From NCBI GenBank assembly GCA_964195995.1, contig CAXMQS010000075.1:52108-116107 (forward strand): a stretch of DNA of 64,000 bases, in the 5' to 3' direction. Shown piece by piece: positions 1 to 8,053 of the stretch. A program made the translations under genes and the position numbers. The notes under the pieces were generated by a model. It did no database searches. It had not been told where the DNA came from and was given only the letters and a program-made list of their open reading frames with translations. The stretch comes from CAXMQS01 sp964195995. Its GTDB lineage: Bacteria; Actinomycetota; Acidimicrobiia; Spongiisociales; JAOTWH01. Numbering within the stretch: position 1 is the stretch's first letter; the number at the start of each line of letters is the position of its first letter.

Positions 1-507
1 GGGCACCATGTCCCCGAGGCTGAAGACGCTGCCATCGCCAGGGGGGAGGGGGTCGTCGAGCCAGCTCTGCCACGCTCGATCACCACCAGCGATGGCCAGA
101 CTTACGAGTATCGGGTGTGTCGCCGCAACGAAGGCCGCCTCTTCTCCGGAGTCGGCGGAGCCTTCGTCGGGTTGATCTCGACGGGCCTCGGTGAGGCCAA
201 CACCTACGCCCTGGTTAAGAGGTGTCGAGTCCCGACGAGGATCACGGTGGCCACCGGAGTGGTGGTCGTCGCAGTCACGGCGCTGGTCGCCAGCGTTACC
301 CACCTGATCGACTTCGTGCAGACTGGGGGCGATGCGATCACCACCGTTCGTAACATCGTGATCTTCACCGTTCCCGGAGTGATCGTCGGGGGACAGCTAG
401 GGCCGGTCGTCACTCGGCGGGTATCGGAACGCACGCTCATCCACTCGCTTGGGTGGCTGTTCCTGTTCATCGCCATCGTGACCCTGGGCGAAGCTGCTCT
501 GGCCTGA
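1..507 (+). CDS. TauE/SafE-family membrane exporter, C-terminal part
   Basis: The reading frame is open from the left edge of the window, so the 5' end is missing. The visible part has a hydrophilic segment, then the glycine-rich GVGGAFVGLISTGLGE signature that opens the second half of TauE/SafE (DUF81) anion exporters. At least three hydrophobic helices follow (about codons 78-100, 116-136 and 148-168). The family exports sulfite, sulfoacetate or other organic anions through the inner membrane; the substrate here cannot be read from the sequence. The family assignment is fairly secure. Confidence 0.7.
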   Translation, partial: GHHVPEAEDAAIARGEGVVEPALPRSITTSDGQTYEYRVCRRNEGRLFSGVGGAFVGLISTGLGEANTYALVKRCRVPTRITVATGVVVVAVTALVASVTHLIDFVQTGGDAITTVRNIVIFTVPGVIVGGQLGPVVTRRVSERTLIHSLGWLFLFIAIVTLGEAALA

Positions 508-571
508 GAGTCAACTGTCGTTTGGGCGACAGTCCCGATCCAGCGGCCTGCCGGCGTCCGTTATTGGTGAC

Positions 572-997
572 ATGGAAACATCATCGATCTCACCAGTACA
601 CGCCCCAGACGGTTCAGTAATCGAGAAGCCCGGAAAGCTGATGCGCATCGCGGCCATCGCTCGAGCGATGCTCGACGAGGCCCGCGACACTCCATGCGAT
701 GAGGCAGGGTGCGAACGCTTTCGAACGATCTATGAGGAGACGATCCGAGAGCTGGGCTCGCTGCTTTCAGACACCCTCACCGCAGAGCTAGACCACCTGG
801 CCGTCACGTTTAGGACGCGACCATCGCCATCGGAGCTACGGGTCGCCCAAGCGGAGCTCGTCGGATGGCTAGAGGGGTTGTTCCACGGAATCTCCGCGGC
901 CGCATCGGGACGGGCAGAGGAGGCGGCTGAGGAAGCAGAGGCACTCGCCAACGGTTCGGTGCTCGAGCTGGTCGACGTCCCCGGGTTCTACCTGTAG
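572..997 (+). CDS. bpa: Bacterial proteasome activator (Bpa/PafE)
   Basis: This 141-aa protein carries the family core SELRVAQAELVGWLEGLFHG at about residues 86-105, nearly identical to mycobacterial Rv3780. In that family a four-helix protomer assembles into a dodecameric ring that opens the 20S proteasome gate without ATP and feeds it unfolded substrates. The extreme C-terminus is GFYL, where the mycobacterial activator has GQYL, the motif that docks into the alpha-ring pockets. The protein is shorter than the mycobacterial one because the disordered tail before the docking motif is reduced. It implies a Pup-proteasome system elsewhere in the genome. Confidence 0.9.
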   Translation: METSSISPVHAPDGSVIEKPGKLMRIAAIARAMLDEARDTPCDEAGCERFRTIYEETIRELGSLLSDTLTAELDHLAVTFRTRPSPSELRVAQAELVGWLEGLFHGISAAASGRAEEAAEEAEALANGSVLELVDVPGFYL

Positions 998-1019
998 CAG
1001 GGTCCCCTAGGCTCCGTTG

Positions 1020-2024
1020 GTGGACGACTTCATCGCTGGCATTCCCAAGGCCGAGCTCCACCTCCACATCGAGGGGACGCTCGAGCCCGAGCTGAAGTTC
1101 ATCTTCGCCGAGCGCAACGGCGTTGAGCTCCCATATGCGACGGTGGCCGCGATGAGGGACGCCTACGACTTCGACGACCTCCCCTCGTTCCTTGCCCAGT
1201 ACTACGAGGGCATGAGCGTGTTGTTGACCGAAGCCGACTTCTACGACCTGGCCTGGGCCTACTTCTTCAAGGCGGCGTCGCAGGGGGTCGTATACGCCGA
1301 GGTCTTTTTCGACCCGCAGGCCCACACCGACCGCGGTATCGACTTCGAGACGGTCCTTGCCGGCCTGACGCGGGCGCAGACGGACGCCGCCTCCCAGCTG
1401 GGTCTGAGGACGCAGCTCATCTTGTGCTTCCTGCGTGACCTGTCGGCGGAGTCGGCCATGGCGACTCTCGAGGCTGCGCTGGGGCACAAGGGCAGCATCG
1501 TTGGAGTCGGGCTTGACTCAGACGAACGAGGTAACCCTCCTGCCAAGTTCGCGGCGGTGTTCGCCAGGGCTCGCGACGAGGGATTTCGGATCACCGCCCA
1601 CTGCGATGTTGATCAGGACAACTCGATCGACCACATCTGGCAATGCGTGCGCGACATCGAGGTAGAGCGCATCGATCATGGCGTCAATTGCCTCGAAGAT
1701 CCTGAACTCGTCGCCGCCATCAAACAGCGAGGCCTAGGTTTGACGGTGTGTCCGATCTCCAACAGCTACGTGGCAGGCAGTCTCAAAGCTCATCAGGTGA
1801 GAGAGATGCTCAAGCTCGGGCTGAAGGTCACAATCAACTCGGACGATCCGGCCTACTTCCCTGGATACATCACAGAGAACCTCATGGCGGTCGCCGAAGG
1901 GGCCAATCTCGATCGGGGAGATGTTGCACAGTTGTGCCGCAATGCCTTCGACATCGCGTGGCTTCCCGAGGCCGACCGCAAGGCCTATCGCTCAGGGGTA
2001 GACGACTTTGTCGGGGCCACTTAG
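1020..2024 (+). CDS. Adenine/adenosine deaminase-like amidohydrolase
   Basis: The 334-aa protein has the amidohydrolase TIM-barrel signatures of the adenine-deaminase branch: KAELHLHIEGTLEPE at the N-terminus (first metal histidines), GLDSDERGNPPAKF mid-protein, RIDHGV, and NSDDPAYFPGY near the C-terminus (metal aspartate). The usual HAGEEGP segment, which holds a zinc histidine and the catalytic glutamate, reads HCDVDQ here, so substrate or mechanism may differ from classical enzymes. The start is taken as GTG 1020; a TTG one codon upstream is equally possible. Its TAG stop overlaps the TAA stop of the convergent yjbQ gene inside one TTAG. A purine-type amine is the likely substrate, by inference. 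Confidence 0.8.
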   Translation: MDDFIAGIPKAELHLHIEGTLEPELKFIFAERNGVELPYATVAAMRDAYDFDDLPSFLAQYYEGMSVLLTEADFYDLAWAYFFKAASQGVVYAEVFFDPQAHTDRGIDFETVLAGLTRAQTDAASQLGLRTQLILCFLRDLSAESAMATLEAALGHKGSIVGVGLDSDERGNPPAKFAAVFARARDEGFRITAHCDVDQDNSIDHIWQCVRDIEVERIDHGVNCLEDPELVAAIKQRGLGLTVCPISNSYVAGSLKAHQVREMLKLGLKVTINSDDPAYFPGYITENLMAVAEGANLDRGDVAQLCRNAFDIAWLPEADRKAYRSGVDDFVGAT

Positions 2025-2425
2025 CCGCCAACGAAGCTGAGCCGCACCTGGCGACGGGGGTTGTCGACATTGGGGTCGACGAACAGCACGGACTGCCATG
2101 TGCCGAGCTGCAACTCCCCGCCAAGCACCGGGATGGTGGCAGAGGGAGAGATCACGGCAGGCAGCACGTGGTCGGCGCCATGACCGGGAGAACCATGGCG
2201 GTGGCGGTACGGATAGTCGCGCGGCACCAGGTGATCGAGCAGGCCGATCAGGTCGTCGTCGCTACCTTCCCCACTTCCCATGATGGCGATGCCGGCAGTG
2301 GCGTGGGGGCAGAAGACACTGACGAGCCCGTCGCCCTTTCCGGAGGCGAACGCCGCAACCTGTTGGGTGATGTCGATGGCAGTCGCTTGCGACCCGGTCT
2401 CGAGGGCGATGATCTCGCTTTCCAT
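2021..2425 (-). CDS. yjbQ: YjbQ family protein (UPF0047)
   Basis: This 134-aa protein has the full YjbQ/UPF0047 layout: an N-terminal segment that includes DITQQVAAF, then VFCPHATAGIAI, a DLIGLLDHLVPRD helix, the GHGADHVLPAVI metal-site region with histidines, and a C-terminal LGTWQSVLFVD strand. Family members are small trimeric proteins with weak thiamine-phosphate-synthase-like activity in E. coli; the physiological role is unclear. The ATG at 2423-2425 gives the family's usual length and overlaps the stop of a 33-codon upstream frame as TGATG. An in-frame extension further upstream to 2704 has no family support. Confidence 0.85.
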   Translation of the reverse strand: MESEIIALETGSQATAIDITQQVAAFASGKGDGLVSVFCPHATAGIAIMGSGEGSDDDLIGLLDHLVPRDYPYRHRHGSPGHGADHVLPAVISPSATIPVLGGELQLGTWQSVLFVDPNVDNPRRQVRLSFVGG

Positions 2426-2526
2426 CACAGGGTGTAGCTGTCGCCCCACGCCAGGGTGACCAGCTCGATATCGGAGCCTGCGAGGACTTTCTTGCATATT
2501 CCGTAGATCCGTCGAATAGTGGTCAT
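2425..2526 (-). CDS. Possible 33-aa small protein upstream of yjbQ
   Basis: A 34-codon frame starts at ATG 2524-2526 and ends in a TGA that overlaps the yjbQ start (TGATG), the usual geometry of translational coupling. The predicted peptide begins MTTIRRIYGICKKVLAG and ends in SYTL; it has one cysteine and a basic N-terminal half. No Shine-Dalgarno sequence is obvious, so it would have to be leaderless or weakly translated. I do not recognise it. It could be a leader peptide, a remnant, or chance. Confidence 0.35.
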   Translation of the reverse strand: MTTIRRIYGICKKVLAGSDIELVTLAWGDSYTL

Positions 2527-2557
2527 GAGTCAAAACTAGCCACGTGTCAGCTCTTCC

Positions 2558-4183
2558 GTGAAGGGCCGATACGCTCGATCGGTGGAAGTCCGTGCTCCTG
2601 AACCAACGAGATCTCGCTTTCCACCCTGGCTGGTGTGGCTGCTGTTCGCCGGCGTCACCGGCCTGATCGTCGCTGCCATCATCGGGGCCACGGTCGATTC
2701 GCAAGACCGGGGAGACCCCGGGCGGCTTGCAGAAACGCTGTACGACTGGCCTGGGTCGCTTCCCCAGTTCGTCGATGTCACTGAGGCCTGGGGCGTCGAC
2801 GGCTGGCGGCCCCAGCCCGTTCGAAAGTACGGCGGTGCAGTAGCCATTGGGGATCTGGACGGTGACGGGGACAACGATGTCGTCGTCGCCTCGGGCTCGG
2901 TGGCGATCTTCTTTGGAGGCGAAGCGGCCTTCACGATGGCGGCGGGAGTCGATGTCTCCGACGCAGTCTCCATTGGTCTCGGCGATCTAGATCACGATGG
3001 CAGTCTCGAGCTCATCATCGGCAGGGCGGCCACAACGGATCTTGTGGTGTGGGGAGGAGGATGGGCGACCAGCCGTGATCTCGGCAATGCCGAGATCACC
3101 GAATTGCCATCTGGATCACCTTCCACAGGATTCGCCGTGGTCGACCTCAGCGGCGACTCCACCAACGATCTGCTGCGCATCGCGTACGGGTCGGATGGCC
3201 GGCCGGGCGTTGATGTCATCTTCGTCCATGACGGTGCCCGCAGCTTCGCGGTCACGGAGCTCCCCCACGGCGAGCGTCTGTCCTTCGCATTCGAACTCGG
3301 TGACTTCGATCGCGACGGCCTGACCGACGCATGGGTGACGCGTGATGTCGGCTGGCTGAGCGGTGCCGACTCTGTGTACAGCAGGCGGGGTGACCCAAAC
3401 GGGGCCTGGGTCGACATTGCGGGAGAGCTCGGCGTTGCCTCCGAGATCGACGGCATGGGCGTTGCAGTTGCCGACCTATCTGGCGATGGCCAACTCGACA
3501 CCTATGTATCAGACCTCGGTGAGAATGAGTTCTTCATTGGCACCGCAGACGGCTACGTGGTTAGTCGCGACCATGGCGCCGGCTACATCAGGCCCGGCGA
3601 GGCGCCGGCGACGGTGGTCTCATCATCCTGGGGCATCGGGGTGGCGGACTTCAATCTGGATGGGCGAGCCGACTTGGCCGTCGCCAACGGGGGCATCGAA
3701 GGCATGCCCAACAAGATCGCAGACACTGAGGTGGCGATCTCCGATCGACCGGCGCTCCTCCTTGGTCTTGGGGGCGGCAGGTACGCCGACGTATGGCCTG
3801 ACCTCGCCCTAGCTCGCGACGCTAGCTGGCGCGGTCTGGCGGTTGGTGATCTTGACGGTGACGGCGACTCCGATCTAGCTCTCGTCGACTACCTCGGCGG
3901 CCTCGTTCTCTATCGGAACGACACCGCCGAACCGTCGCTCACCGTCAGCAGCTCCTGTCGGGGGGCTGGGGCGGTAGTGCGTGTTGACGTCGCCGGTCGA
4001 TCGTTGGTTCATCCCCTCGTCGGCCACACCTTCCTGGGTAGACACGCCGCCGAGGTGATCGTCGGCACTGGTGGTATGACATCGGCGGAAGTCACCGTCG
4101 AGTGGCCCGGGGGAGCGACCTTTTCGGCCGACGTCGTCATCGACGGCCTTCGAGACTCCCTCGTGGTGCCTTGCCCCGGCTAG
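2558..4183 (+). CDS. Membrane-anchored FG-GAP/VCBS repeat protein, CRTAC1-like
   Basis: The 541-aa protein has one transmembrane anchor (about residues 22-44) and then a series of calcium-binding FG-GAP repeats. Examples are GDLDGDGDNDVVV, GDLDHDGSLELII, GDFDRDGLTDAWV, ADFNLDGRADLAV and GDLDGDGDSDLAL, about seven in all, consistent with a seven-bladed beta-propeller. The last ~80 residues resemble the ASPIC/UnbV domain, which follows the propeller in CRTAC1-type proteins. It is probably an extracytoplasmic, calcium-stabilised binding protein; the ligand is unknown. The start at GTG 2558 is a choice among several; GTG 2582 would still keep the anchor. Confidence 0.8.
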   Translation: MKGRYARSVEVRAPEPTRSRFPPWLVWLLFAGVTGLIVAAIIGATVDSQDRGDPGRLAETLYDWPGSLPQFVDVTEAWGVDGWRPQPVRKYGGAVAIGDLDGDGDNDVVVASGSVAIFFGGEAAFTMAAGVDVSDAVSIGLGDLDHDGSLELIIGRAATTDLVVWGGGWATSRDLGNAEITELPSGSPSTGFAVVDLSGDSTNDLLRIAYGSDGRPGVDVIFVHDGARSFAVTELPHGERLSFAFELGDFDRDGLTDAWVTRDVGWLSGADSVYSRRGDPNGAWVDIAGELGVASEIDGMGVAVADLSGDGQLDTYVSDLGENEFFIGTADGYVVSRDHGAGYIRPGEAPATVVSSSWGIGVADFNLDGRADLAVANGGIEGMPNKIADTEVAISDRPALLLGLGGGRYADVWPDLALARDASWRGLAVGDLDGDGDSDLALVDYLGGLVLYRNDTAEPSLTVSSSCRGAGAVVRVDVAGRSLVHPLVGHTFLGRHAAEVIVGTGGMTSAEVTVEWPGGATFSADVVIDGLRDSLVVPCPG

Positions 4184-4196
4184 GAGAAGGGACCGA

Positions 4197-5570
4197 TTAT
4201 CGGCCTTGTTCGGCGGGGAAGACGACGACGGCGTCGATTCCTCCCTTTGGAGCTTCGAGCAGTGACGCCGTGCCCCCGTGAGCTGCTGCCAGTCGGCGGA
4301 CGATGGTGAGCCCGAGCCCTGAGCCTCGTCCCTCCTTACCACCGGTGTAGAACCGATCGAACGCACGCTCGCGCTCGGACTCCGTCATCCCTGGCCCCTC
4401 GTCGATGACGTGGACCTCCCATGTTGTGCCCGCTCTCCTGACGGCGAGGGTGATCTGCCCGGCAACGGGCGACGCGTCAACGGCATTCGAGAGGAGGTTG
4501 TCGAGCATCTGCTCGGCAGCTCCTGGCGCCGCCCACGCTCGCGCCTCCTGCGGCGCTTCTACGACGAGCAGCAATCCTGACTCGGCGATGAGGGGCGTCC
4601 AGGTCTCGTGCCGGTCCCTGGCGACGAGGGCCAAGTCGACGGGTACTCCAGCGACCGTGTCGACCTCGGCGCGGGCCATGGTCAGGAGTCCGTCCACCAG
4701 CCTCGACAGTCGGTCAGTCTCGGCGAGAGCTGCTTCGAGATCGGAGCGATCCTCGTCGGCCAGCGTCGCTCCGAGGTTCTCGAGGCGAAGGCGTAGCGCT
4801 GTCAGCGGGGTCCGTAACTGATGTGACACATCACCGGCAAAGGAACTCTCGTGGTGGACCAGCGACTCAACTCTGGTCGCCATGGCGTTGAAGGTGGTGC
4901 CGAGTGCCCTCAACTCGGGGGCACCGCCCAGGGGGGTCACTCGTGTCTCGAGGCCACCGCTGGCGATCCCCTCCGCTGCCGTCTTCAGCTCCCGCACCGG
5001 TCGCGTGACGCCTCTGGCGAGCACGAGTCCAACCACGGTCACGGATACAAGAACGACGCCAGACAGCAAGCCGAGACGCGACCAGGTGTCTCTGACAGCC
5101 CTATCAAGAGTCGTCCCTGGAAATGTAACTCGCACCGCTCCGAGAATGCCGGCGCTCGACCGCACGGGCACCGCAACGAAGAGCAGATCGGCCTCGAGAG
5201 TATCGGAGTAGCGGCGCCCGCTGCTGCGTTGTCCACCGAGCGCCAAGGCGAACTCGGGTCGTGTCGAGAATGTCCGAGGAGGACCTTCGAGGTTGTCCGA
5301 ATCGGCGACGCTGTTGCCAGCGTCGTCAACGATGACGATTCGGCCCCCTGGGTCCGCGGCGTAGTCGGACAGCACCGTCGTTAGCTCGGGCGGGGTGCCA
5401 GCCTCCAGGGACTCCTCGGCCAATGCGGCAACGATCCGCGCATCGCGTTCAATATCGGAGAACAGGCGGTCCTCCTCGCTCGATGCAAATGTCCTTCCGA
5501 GCGGCACGATGAGCACCACGAGCACGAACAGGGTGATCGTCAGGTAGGTGGCGATGAGTCGCCGGGTCAT
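4197..5570 (-). CDS. Sensor histidine kinase (HAMP-HisKA-HATPase)
   Basis: This 457-aa membrane kinase has TM1 at about residues 5-25, an extracytoplasmic sensor of ~140 residues and TM2 at about 167-187. A HAMP linker (TRPVRELKTAAEGIA) and the H-box DVSHQLRTPL follow, with the phospho-acceptor at His250. The ATPase domain shows an N-box (LDNLLSNAVDAS), a G1 box (DEGPGMTE) and a G2 box (GRGSGLGLTIVRRLA). It is encoded immediately after its response regulator, with an ATGA overlap. The pair is divergent from the redox operon at 6351-8622, which is its most plausible target. The signal is not identifiable. Confidence 0.93.
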   Translation of the reverse strand: MTRRLIATYLTITLFVLVVLIVPLGRTFASSEEDRLFSDIERDARIVAALAEESLEAGTPPELTTVLSDYAADPGGRIVIVDDAGNSVADSDNLEGPPRTFSTRPEFALALGGQRSSGRRYSDTLEADLLFVAVPVRSSAGILGAVRVTFPGTTLDRAVRDTWSRLGLLSGVVLVSVTVVGLVLARGVTRPVRELKTAAEGIASGGLETRVTPLGGAPELRALGTTFNAMATRVESLVHHESSFAGDVSHQLRTPLTALRLRLENLGATLADEDRSDLEAALAETDRLSRLVDGLLTMARAEVDTVAGVPVDLALVARDRHETWTPLIAESGLLLVVEAPQEARAWAAPGAAEQMLDNLLSNAVDASPVAGQITLAVRRAGTTWEVHVIDEGPGMTESERERAFDRFYTGGKEGRGSGLGLTIVRRLAAAHGGTASLLEAPKGGIDAVVVFPAEQGR

Positions 5571-6232
5571 TGCGCCTCGTCAAGGCGAAAGCCGACGCCG
5601 CGAATAGTGGCGATCCATGCCGGCTCGCCGAGCTTTTTGCGCAGCGAGGCTATGTGGACGTCGAGTGTCTTGGTGGATCCGAACCAGTGGGGATCCCACA
5701 CCTCGTCCATTATCTCCTCGCGAGTCCGCACGGCGCCAGGCTCAGAGGCGAGTAGCGCCAGGAGGTCGTATTCCTTGGGAGTTAGCGTCAGCTCGACACC
5801 CTCCACGGTGACCCTTCTGCTGCGCCCGTCGATCTCAAGGCGCCCCAGTCGAATGACCTCCGTATCACCGGAGTCGGCCGACCTCCGATGCACCGCGCGG
5901 ATCCTGGCGACTAATTCGCGGAAGCCGAACGGCTTGACGACATAGTCGTCGGCTCCCAGCTCAAGCAGGAGGACCCGATCGATCTCGTCGCTACGGGCCG
6001 TGATCACGATGATCGGGACGGAGCTGCCCTCGCGGATACGCCGACAGACGTCCTGTCCGGACAGATCGGGTAGGCCCAGATCGAGGAGTATGAGGTCGGC
6101 AGCGGCTGCTGTGTCGAGCGCCTCGGCGCCCGTTGCCACCCGTGTTACCGAGAATCCCTCGCGCCGCAGGCCGTCAACCAGCGGTTCCGCGATCGAGTCG
6201 TCGTCCTCGACCACCAAGAGTTGCAGCGACAC
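5567..6232 (-). CDS. OmpR/PhoB-type response regulator
   Basis: The 221-aa protein has a receiver domain (VVEDDDSIAEPLVDGL, phospho-acceptor Asp51 in LILLDLGLPD, conserved Lys in DDYVVKPFG). A winged-helix DNA-binding domain follows (LTPKEYDLLALLASEPG, TLDVHIASLRKKLG, TIRGVGFRL). The GTG start at 6230-6232 is chosen because GGAGG lies about 9 nt upstream and the receiver begins right after it; the longer frame to 6523 runs through the divergent intergenic region and has no homology. It forms a two-component operon with the overlapping kinase. Confidence 0.93.
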   Translation of the reverse strand: MSLQLLVVEDDDSIAEPLVDGLRREGFSVTRVATGAEALDTAAAADLILLDLGLPDLSGQDVCRRIREGSSVPIIVITARSDEIDRVLLLELGADDYVVKPFGFRELVARIRAVHRRSADSGDTEVIRLGRLEIDGRSRRVTVEGVELTLTPKEYDLLALLASEPGAVRTREEIMDEVWDPHWFGSTKTLDVHIASLRKKLGEPAWIATIRGVGFRLDEAQ

Positions 6233-6350
6233 CGAAAGGCACCTCCGAAGGGCTTCCCAGATCCTTTGCCAGATGCTTACCCAGGCATGGGCAGCTGTTT
6301 CCGGGGGTAGTTGTACGTTGCGAGGGTATCGGTGAACCAAGGAGCATGAC

Positions 6351-6728
6351 ATGCAGAAGCCAAGAGGATCCATTTTCGCCACCGTCGGAGCGATCGTTCT
6401 GACCGTCGTGGCAGCCACGACCGCCCTCGCCGTCAACGGCGGAATCCTCCGCACCACACCTGATACCGGCGTCGGAGACCTGGAAACGGTCGCCACGGTG
6501 ACGGTCGACTCGCAGGATCCCAACGTTCGCTACATCACGGTATTCGTCGACGATCCGGTACCGACGGCGCTGTCAGTGGCCGATCCGGTCCCGGTGGTTT
6601 CGACCGACGACTCGGCCGTCTTCGAGGGAGAGCACGAGGCCGACCACGAAGAAGAGCACGAGGCTGACCACGAAGAAGAGCACGACGAGGTCGAGCACGA
6701 GTACGAGGGTGGCGATGATGACGACTAA
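6351..6728 (+). CDS. Exported or anchored His/Glu-rich acidic protein
   Basis: The 125-aa protein has an N-terminal hydrophobic segment (about residues 9-28), a short extracytoplasmic domain with the strand-like stretch RYITVFVDDP, and an extremely acidic histidine-rich tail. The tail contains two tandem EHEADHEE octads followed by EHDEVEHEYEGGDDDD. The octads are encoded by a near-perfect 24-nt tandem repeat (6630-6653 and 6654-6677). Such a tail should bind divalent metal ions. An AAGGAGC ribosome site precedes the ATG. It heads the operon with the ApbE and ferric-reductase-like genes, divergent from a two-component system. I do not recognise a named family. Confidence 0.75.
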   Translation: MQKPRGSIFATVGAIVLTVVAATTALAVNGGILRTTPDTGVGDLETVATVTVDSQDPNVRYITVFVDDPVPTALSVADPVPVVSTDDSAVFEGEHEADHEEEHEADHEEEHDEVEHEYEGGDDDD

Positions 6729-7158
6729 GGACCAAGCCGACCGCATCGCCGCGCTGGAAGCGGGGCGAGCTGCGGTTCGCGATTCGGAGCCGCGGCCGGT
6801 TGCTCTCCGGACGGCCGCAACGCGGACCGGGTCCCACAAGGCTGCGAAGAGTCGGACGTTCGCCGTCGGCGCGGCAATGGCCAGCACGGCAGCGCTGACC
6901 GCCAGCATGTGGACTGCAGCCCAAGCGAAAGCCGCGGAAGAACAGATGCCGTTGCCGGCTCCTGTTACGCCGGTGACGGCACCGGCTCCTAGTGCTCCGG
7001 TCGAGATCGTGATCCGCGTCGTCCATCGGCCAGCATCGGGAGCCACTATCCAGCAGGCGGCGCCGTCGCCAGCTCCGGTGGCGGTCCCTGCATCTGCGAC
7101 CAAGGCAGCCTCAGCCCCAGCGCCCACGCCCGTCACGAAGACCCGCGGCAGTGGCTGA
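6715..7158 (+). CDS. Pro/Ala-rich single-pass membrane protein with SGAT motif
   Basis: This ~147-aa protein begins inside the end of the preceding gene (GTG 6709, ATG 6715 or ATG 6718 are all possible starts). It has a charged N-terminus, one hydrophobic segment (about residues 46-68) and a Pro/Ala/Thr-rich extracytoplasmic tail. The tail contains RPASGATIQQ, which resembles the [ST]GA[ST] sequence on which ApbE places FMN, although the usual upstream Asp is Arg here. The next gene encodes ApbE and overlaps it by 8 nt, so it could be a covalent flavin carrier. That role is inferred; the protein has no recognised domain. Confidence 0.6.
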   Translation: MMTTKDQADRIAALEAGRAAVRDSEPRPVALRTAATRTGSHKAAKSRTFAVGAAMASTAALTASMWTAAQAKAAEEQMPLPAPVTPVTAPAPSAPVEIVIRVVHRPASGATIQQAAPSPAPVAVPASATKAASAPAPTPVTKTRGSG

Positions 7159-8053
7159 GATTCGCTTCTCAGCGATGGGCTGTTCAGCGCTAATCGTCGT
7201 GGTCGGCGGCGGTCACGGACTCCTGGAGGCCGCGAGATCTCGCATCGAGGACCTCGAGGCTCGCTGGAGCAGGTTCCGACCAAGCAGCGAACTGTCTCTG
7301 CTCAACGGGCTGCCTTCGCGAGAAGTGGTCGTTTCGCCCGAGACCTTCGAGCTCGTCACGAAATCGGTCTTCGCATGGGAAGCGACGGCCGGCGCGTTCG
7401 ATCCTTCGGTGCTCTCGGCTGTCGCCGCCGCTGGCTACGGCAAGGTCTTCGCCGTCGCCGCTCTTGACAGCGACACCCCCCGCCCCCATGCCACGAGGGC
7501 GCCGGGGTGCAGTGGAATCGTTCTCGATCCCGATAGCAACGCCATCACAATTCCCTACGGAGTTGGCCTCGATCCGGGTGGAATCGGCAAGGGTTTGGCG
7601 GGCGACATCGTGGTTAGGGAGTTGCTGGCAGCAGGCGCCGGCGGCGCCATGGTCGACCTCGGGGGCGACGTTCGGGTCGCCGGCACATCGCCTCAAGGTG
7701 AGGGGTGGACGATCGGCGTCGCCGACCCCATGGATGCCGCGAGAGACATCACCCAGGTGAGCCTCGTTGATGGGGCCATCGCCACCTCGAGCACCCAGAT
7801 GCGGACGTGGCAGCGAGGAGACGAGACGGTGCACCATCTCATAGACCCGATGACGGGTGATCCCCACAGCGGTCCCACAACTTCGGTCACGGTGGTGGCG
7901 GGTGAGGGGTGGTGGGCCGAGATCTCGACCAAGCAGGCCCTGGCAGTCGGGCCGGATTCGGCTGCAGGTTGCCTCTTGAATGCTGAGGCCTTGTTCGTCG
8001 ACTCGTCAGGGACGGTGGCGATGACGCCCGGTTTCGAGGAGTTGGCGGCGTGA
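7151..8053 (+). CDS. apbE: FAD:protein FMN transferase (ApbE family)
   Basis: The 300-aa protein shows ApbE hallmarks: an N-terminal EARWSRFRPSSELSLLNG segment, a TAGAFDPSVLS region, GLDPGGIGKGLAGDIV (nucleotide-binding and Lys/Asp site), MVDLGGDVRVAG and HHLIDPMTGDP. ApbE moves FMN from FAD to a Thr/Ser of an extracytoplasmic flavoprotein using magnesium. No signal peptide is evident, so export, if any, must use another route. It starts at GTG 7151, overlapping the previous gene by 8 nt, and its end overlaps the next gene by 4 nt. These overlaps argue for one redox operon with the SGAT-containing protein and the haem membrane protein. Confidence 0.92.
   Translation: MAEIRFSAMGCSALIVVVGGGHGLLEAARSRIEDLEARWSRFRPSSELSLLNGLPSREVVVSPETFELVTKSVFAWEATAGAFDPSVLSAVAAAGYGKVFAVAALDSDTPRPHATRAPGCSGIVLDPDSNAITIPYGVGLDPGGIGKGLAGDIVVRELLAAGAGGAMVDLGGDVRVAGTSPQGEGWTIGVADPMDAARDITQVSLVDGAIATSSTQMRTWQRGDETVHHLIDPMTGDPHSGPTTSVTVVAGEGWWAEISTKQALAVGPDSAAGCLLNAEALFVDSSGTVAMTPGFEELAA

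Noticed and set aside
810..1487. 225-codon frame antisense to bpa and the deaminase gene
   Set aside because: Low-complexity composition and complete overlap with two well-supported genes.
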